From Radiobacillus kanasensis (GTDB lineage Bacteria > Bacillota > Bacilli > Bacillales > Amphibacillaceae): a stretch of 64,000 nucleotides of DNA. The notes beneath the pieces were generated by a model. It saw only the letters and a list, made by a program, of their open reading frames with translations. It had not been told where the DNA came from and did not search any database. The stretch spans positions 2,982,001 through 3,046,000 of the forward strand of contig NZ_CP088020.1 of NCBI RefSeq assembly GCF_021049245.1. Reading direction: 5' to 3'. This document shows positions 61,935 to 64,000 of the stretch, in pieces (position 1 is the stretch's first letter; every line of letters begins with the position of its first letter). A program made the position numbers and the translations under genes.

Positions 61935-62858
61935 GTGAACTTGATGAGAACGTTGCAATTAACCTTTGAAGATGCCATCGAGGTTTGTAAAGCTATATCC
62001 AATAAACACCGTATGGCTATTCTAAAACTATTAAGTGAGAGACCTCATAACGTAAATGAACTATCCGAAAGATTAGGTTTACCTTTTTCAACGACAGCGG
62101 TCAATGTCAAGAAGCTCGAGGATGTTCAGTTAATTTCAACGGAACTACTCCCCGGACGTGGTACTCAAAAAGTAAATACAAAAACCTACGATCAAATTAT
62201 TATTGATATTGGTCCTAAGGAAACCAACCAAGGTCAAATGCTAACCTATGAGATGCCAGTTGGCGATTATGCAGACTGTCATGTTGAACCAAGTTGTGGC
62301 ATTGTTGGACTGGATGATTACATAGGAATGCAGGATGATCCAAGGTCTTTTTACGAGGCAGAGCGAGTACAAGGTGAACTCATTTTCTTTCGAACAGGTT
62401 ATGTCGAATACCGATTTCCGAATAGACTACCTTATGGAAAATCTGCAAAACAAATCGAATTTAGTGCAGAATTATGTTCAGAAGCACCTTTACATCGTTT
62501 AGATTGGCCATCCGATATTACGTTTTGGCTAAATGGACATGAATTGGGAACATGGACTTCTCCTGGCGACTTCGGGGGTGAACGAGGACTATTAACCCCT
62601 ACTTGGTGGATGACCAATCACACCCAATACGGGCTATTAAAAAATTGGAAAGTAACAAACGATGGGGTCTATCTGGACGGCATGAAAGTATCCGACGCTT
62701 TCACTATTGAAACCCTTGCTATTCAAGATAAACCCTACATTTCCTTCAAAATCGGAATAAAAGAAGATTCCCCTAATCAAGGTGGATTAAATCTATTCGG
62801 ATCTAAATTCGGAAATTACGAACAAGGAATCTTGATGAAACTGCAATATACAGATTAA
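61935..62858 (+). CDS. ArsR-type winged-helix regulator with C-terminal ligand domain
   Basis: About 307 residues. The N-terminal 80 residues are a winged helix (AIEVCKAISNKHRMAILKLL, NVNELSERLGLPFSTTAVNV). The remainder is a large beta-rich domain with TWWMTNHTQYGLLKNWKV and SPGDFGGERG, seen in carbohydrate-related regulators of Firmicutes that sit beside glycoside hydrolases. The GH43-type gene downstream is the natural target. The start is uncertain among GTG 61935, TTG 61941 and ATG 61944. Confidence 0.85.
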   Translation: MNLMRTLQLTFEDAIEVCKAISNKHRMAILKLLSERPHNVNELSERLGLPFSTTAVNVKKLEDVQLISTELLPGRGTQKVNTKTYDQIIIDIGPKETNQGQMLTYEMPVGDYADCHVEPSCGIVGLDDYIGMQDDPRSFYEAERVQGELIFFRTGYVEYRFPNRLPYGKSAKQIEFSAELCSEAPLHRLDWPSDITFWLNGHELGTWTSPGDFGGERGLLTPTWWMTNHTQYGLLKNWKVTNDGVYLDGMKVSDAFTIETLAIQDKPYISFKIGIKEDSPNQGGLNLFGSKFGNYEQGILMKLQYTD

Positions 62859-62861
62859 GCA

Positions 62862-62893
62862 AACTCCTTCCACAACATGGAAGGAGTTTTTTA
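62862..62893 (+). terminator. Rho-independent terminator after the HTH regulator
   Basis: Stem ACTCCTTCC/GGAAGGAGT with a short loop and TTTTTT, directly after the stop codon. Confidence 0.92.
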
Positions 62894-62925
62894 TTACAAC
62901 TTTTTATTTTTTATTATAATATTTA

Positions 62926-62955
62926 TTGAAATAAAACATATATTTGTAATATAAT
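62926..62955 (+). promoter_or_regulatory. Promoter of the GH43-type gene
   Basis: TTGAAA (62926-62931) and TATAAT (62950-62955) are 18 bases apart in a very AT-rich stretch. No cre or clear palindrome was found in the short gap. Confidence 0.62.
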
Positions 62956-62994
62956 ATGTTTGCAACCTAAAACATTGGAAAGGAGTGAAACCGG

Positions 62995-64000
62995 ATATCC
63001 ATAATCAGATACTTTTTGATGATAGCTTTCATTCTCGTACTCATGACAAGCTGTTCGAACAACTCCAACCAAACGACGTACACCAACCCAGTATTCGAAC
63101 CAGTTCTCGCCGATCCGGCTATCATTAAAGGAAAAGATGGTTATTTTTATGCGTATGGAACAGAAGATGCTTGGGGGGATCAGTCCGAAACAAAACTAGT
63201 ACCCATCCTTAGATCTAGCAATCTCGTGGACTGGGAGTATGCTGGGGAAGCTTTTCAAACGAAACCTTCTTGGAAAGGATCTGGAAGTATTTGGGCTCCA
63301 GATATTACATTTTACAAAGAGAAATATTACCTTTACTATTCATTATCCATCTGGGGTGATGCTAATCCAGGAATCGGAGTAGCAGTTTCCGAAAAACCAA
63401 GTGGTCCGTTTCAAGATAAAGGAAAGCTTTTTACAAGTGAAGAAATTGGAGTAGCCAACTCTATCGATCCTTATTTCTATTTCGAAGACGATCAGCCCTA
63501 CTTATTCTGGGGAAGCTTCCATGGAATATACGGAGTCAAGCTATCCGAAGATGGGCTTGCTGTCAGCGGAGAACCCTTCCAGATTGCTGGGGACGCTTTC
63601 GAAGCACCTTATATAATCGAAAGAAATGACTACTACTATTTCTTTGGGTCAAAAGGATCTTGTTGCGATGGTCAAAACAGTACGTACTATGTCGCAGTCG
63701 CCAGATCAAAGCAATTAGATGGACCTTATGTGGATCAAAATGGAGAGTCTCTTATGAAAAATGGTGGTACTACCATACTTGAATCCTCTGAATCTAGTAA
63801 TTTTGCAGGACCGGGACATAATGCCATTATGCAAGACGATGAGGGACAAGATTGGATTGTGTACCATGCCATAGAAAAAGAGGAACCTCTATTATGGACA
63901 GGTGCAACAAGACGCCCACTCATGATTGATCCGATCATTTGGAAAGATGGGTGGCCAACGGTTGAAAAAGGACTTCCCAGTGAAACAGAACAGAATGGCC
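62995..64000 (+). CDS. GH43-type glycoside hydrolase lipoprotein (3' end outside window)
   Basis: The frame runs off the window after about 335 residues. A lipoprotein signal (MIAFILVLMTSC) is followed by a five-bladed propeller hydrolase: the catalytic base in PVLADPAIIKGKDGYFYAYG, WAPDITFYKEKYYLYYS, NSIDPYFYFEDDQPYLFWG, and the acid in GDAFEAPYIIERNDYYYFFG. This fits arabinan/xylan-degrading GH43 enzymes. The ribosome site AGGAG lies nine bases before an ATA (62995), which would give the signal the usual basic residue (IIRYFLM); the first TTG/ATG (63016/63019) are 30 or more bases away. Confidence 0.85.
   Translation, partial: MSIIRYFLMIAFILVLMTSCSNNSNQTTYTNPVFEPVLADPAIIKGKDGYFYAYGTEDAWGDQSETKLVPILRSSNLVDWEYAGEAFQTKPSWKGSGSIWAPDITFYKEKYYLYYSLSIWGDANPGIGVAVSEKPSGPFQDKGKLFTSEEIGVANSIDPYFYFEDDQPYLFWGSFHGIYGVKLSEDGLAVSGEPFQIAGDAFEAPYIIERNDYYYFFGSKGSCCDGQNSTYYVAVARSKQLDGPYVDQNGESLMKNGGTTILESSESSNFAGPGHNAIMQDDEGQDWIVYHAIEKEEPLLWTGATRRPLMIDPIIWKDGWPTVEKGLPSETEQNG

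Overview
The window looks like a low-GC Gram-positive chromosome of the Bacillaceae. Supporting signs are strong AGGAGG-type ribosome sites with frequent GTG/TTG starts, CcpA cre boxes, GlpP-type leader terminators, a LiaIH-FSR cell-envelope stress operon, SorC and DeoR sugar regulators, and dispersed repeats of the kind common between genes in this family. No rRNA, tRNA, phage or CRISPR was seen. The genus cannot be fixed from the sequence alone.

Layout. 1-6.6 kb: a minus-strand polyol operon with a SorC-family regulator, a complete glucitol-type PTS (GutM, IIC, IIB, IIA), a homoserine-dehydrogenase-like reductase with a SAF domain, and a galactitol-type PTS (IIA, IIB, partial IIC). 6.8-11.6 kb: an E1alpha-E1beta-E2-E3 dehydrogenase complex of acetoin/pyruvate type. 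Its promoter carries the same 31-bp operator, at the same distance, as the polyol operon. 11.8-19.2 kb: dihydroxyacetone kinase (dhaKLM) and the glycerol genes glpD, glpK, glpF and glpP, with two leader terminators and cre sites. 19.3-26 kb: an aldo/keto reductase, small proteins, an MFS exporter, a cation/proton antiporter, DUF779 and an aldehyde dehydrogenase behind a perfect cre. 26.4-30.2 kb: liaI-liaH-liaF-liaS-liaR, with a repeat element inserted between liaI and liaH. 30.4-37.1 kb: PEP carboxylase, a repeat-rich gap, and fruR-fruA without fruK. 37.2-39.9 kb: a DUF5317 membrane protein, a 43-residue membrane peptide and a GGDEF/HD-GYP protein.

39.9-60.1 kb is an unbroken minus-strand block of about 23 genes and is the most unusual part. 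Its downstream half (39.9-52.4 kb) resembles the uncharacterised E. coli ydjXYZ-ynjABCDEF operon: a TVP38-family membrane protein, a YdjY-like lipoprotein and a YnjBCD-like ABC transporter. Added to these are a nucleoside hydrolase, a methylthioribose-kinase-like enzyme, the two 'rSAM/selenodomain-associated' (arsenosugar-type) transferases and two FAD disulfide oxidoreductase-type proteins. This set suggests uptake and salvage of a modified nucleoside or sugar. Its upstream half (52.5-60.1 kb) encodes a family 1 encapsulin shell protein, a membrane-anchored multicopper oxidase, a four-helix cytochrome b, and at least eight small membrane proteins. Several of these share the same terminal membrane helices around very different low-complexity linkers. 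A 40-residue peptide lies directly before the encapsulin gene. No recognised encapsulin cargo or targeting peptide is present. This half is the best candidate for an undescribed system.

60.3-64 kb: an amidase, a HTH regulator with a large C-terminal domain, and the start of a GH43-type lipoprotein. Four genes in the window have a good ribosome site but no ATG/GTG/TTG at the right distance, which suggests ATT or ATA starts.
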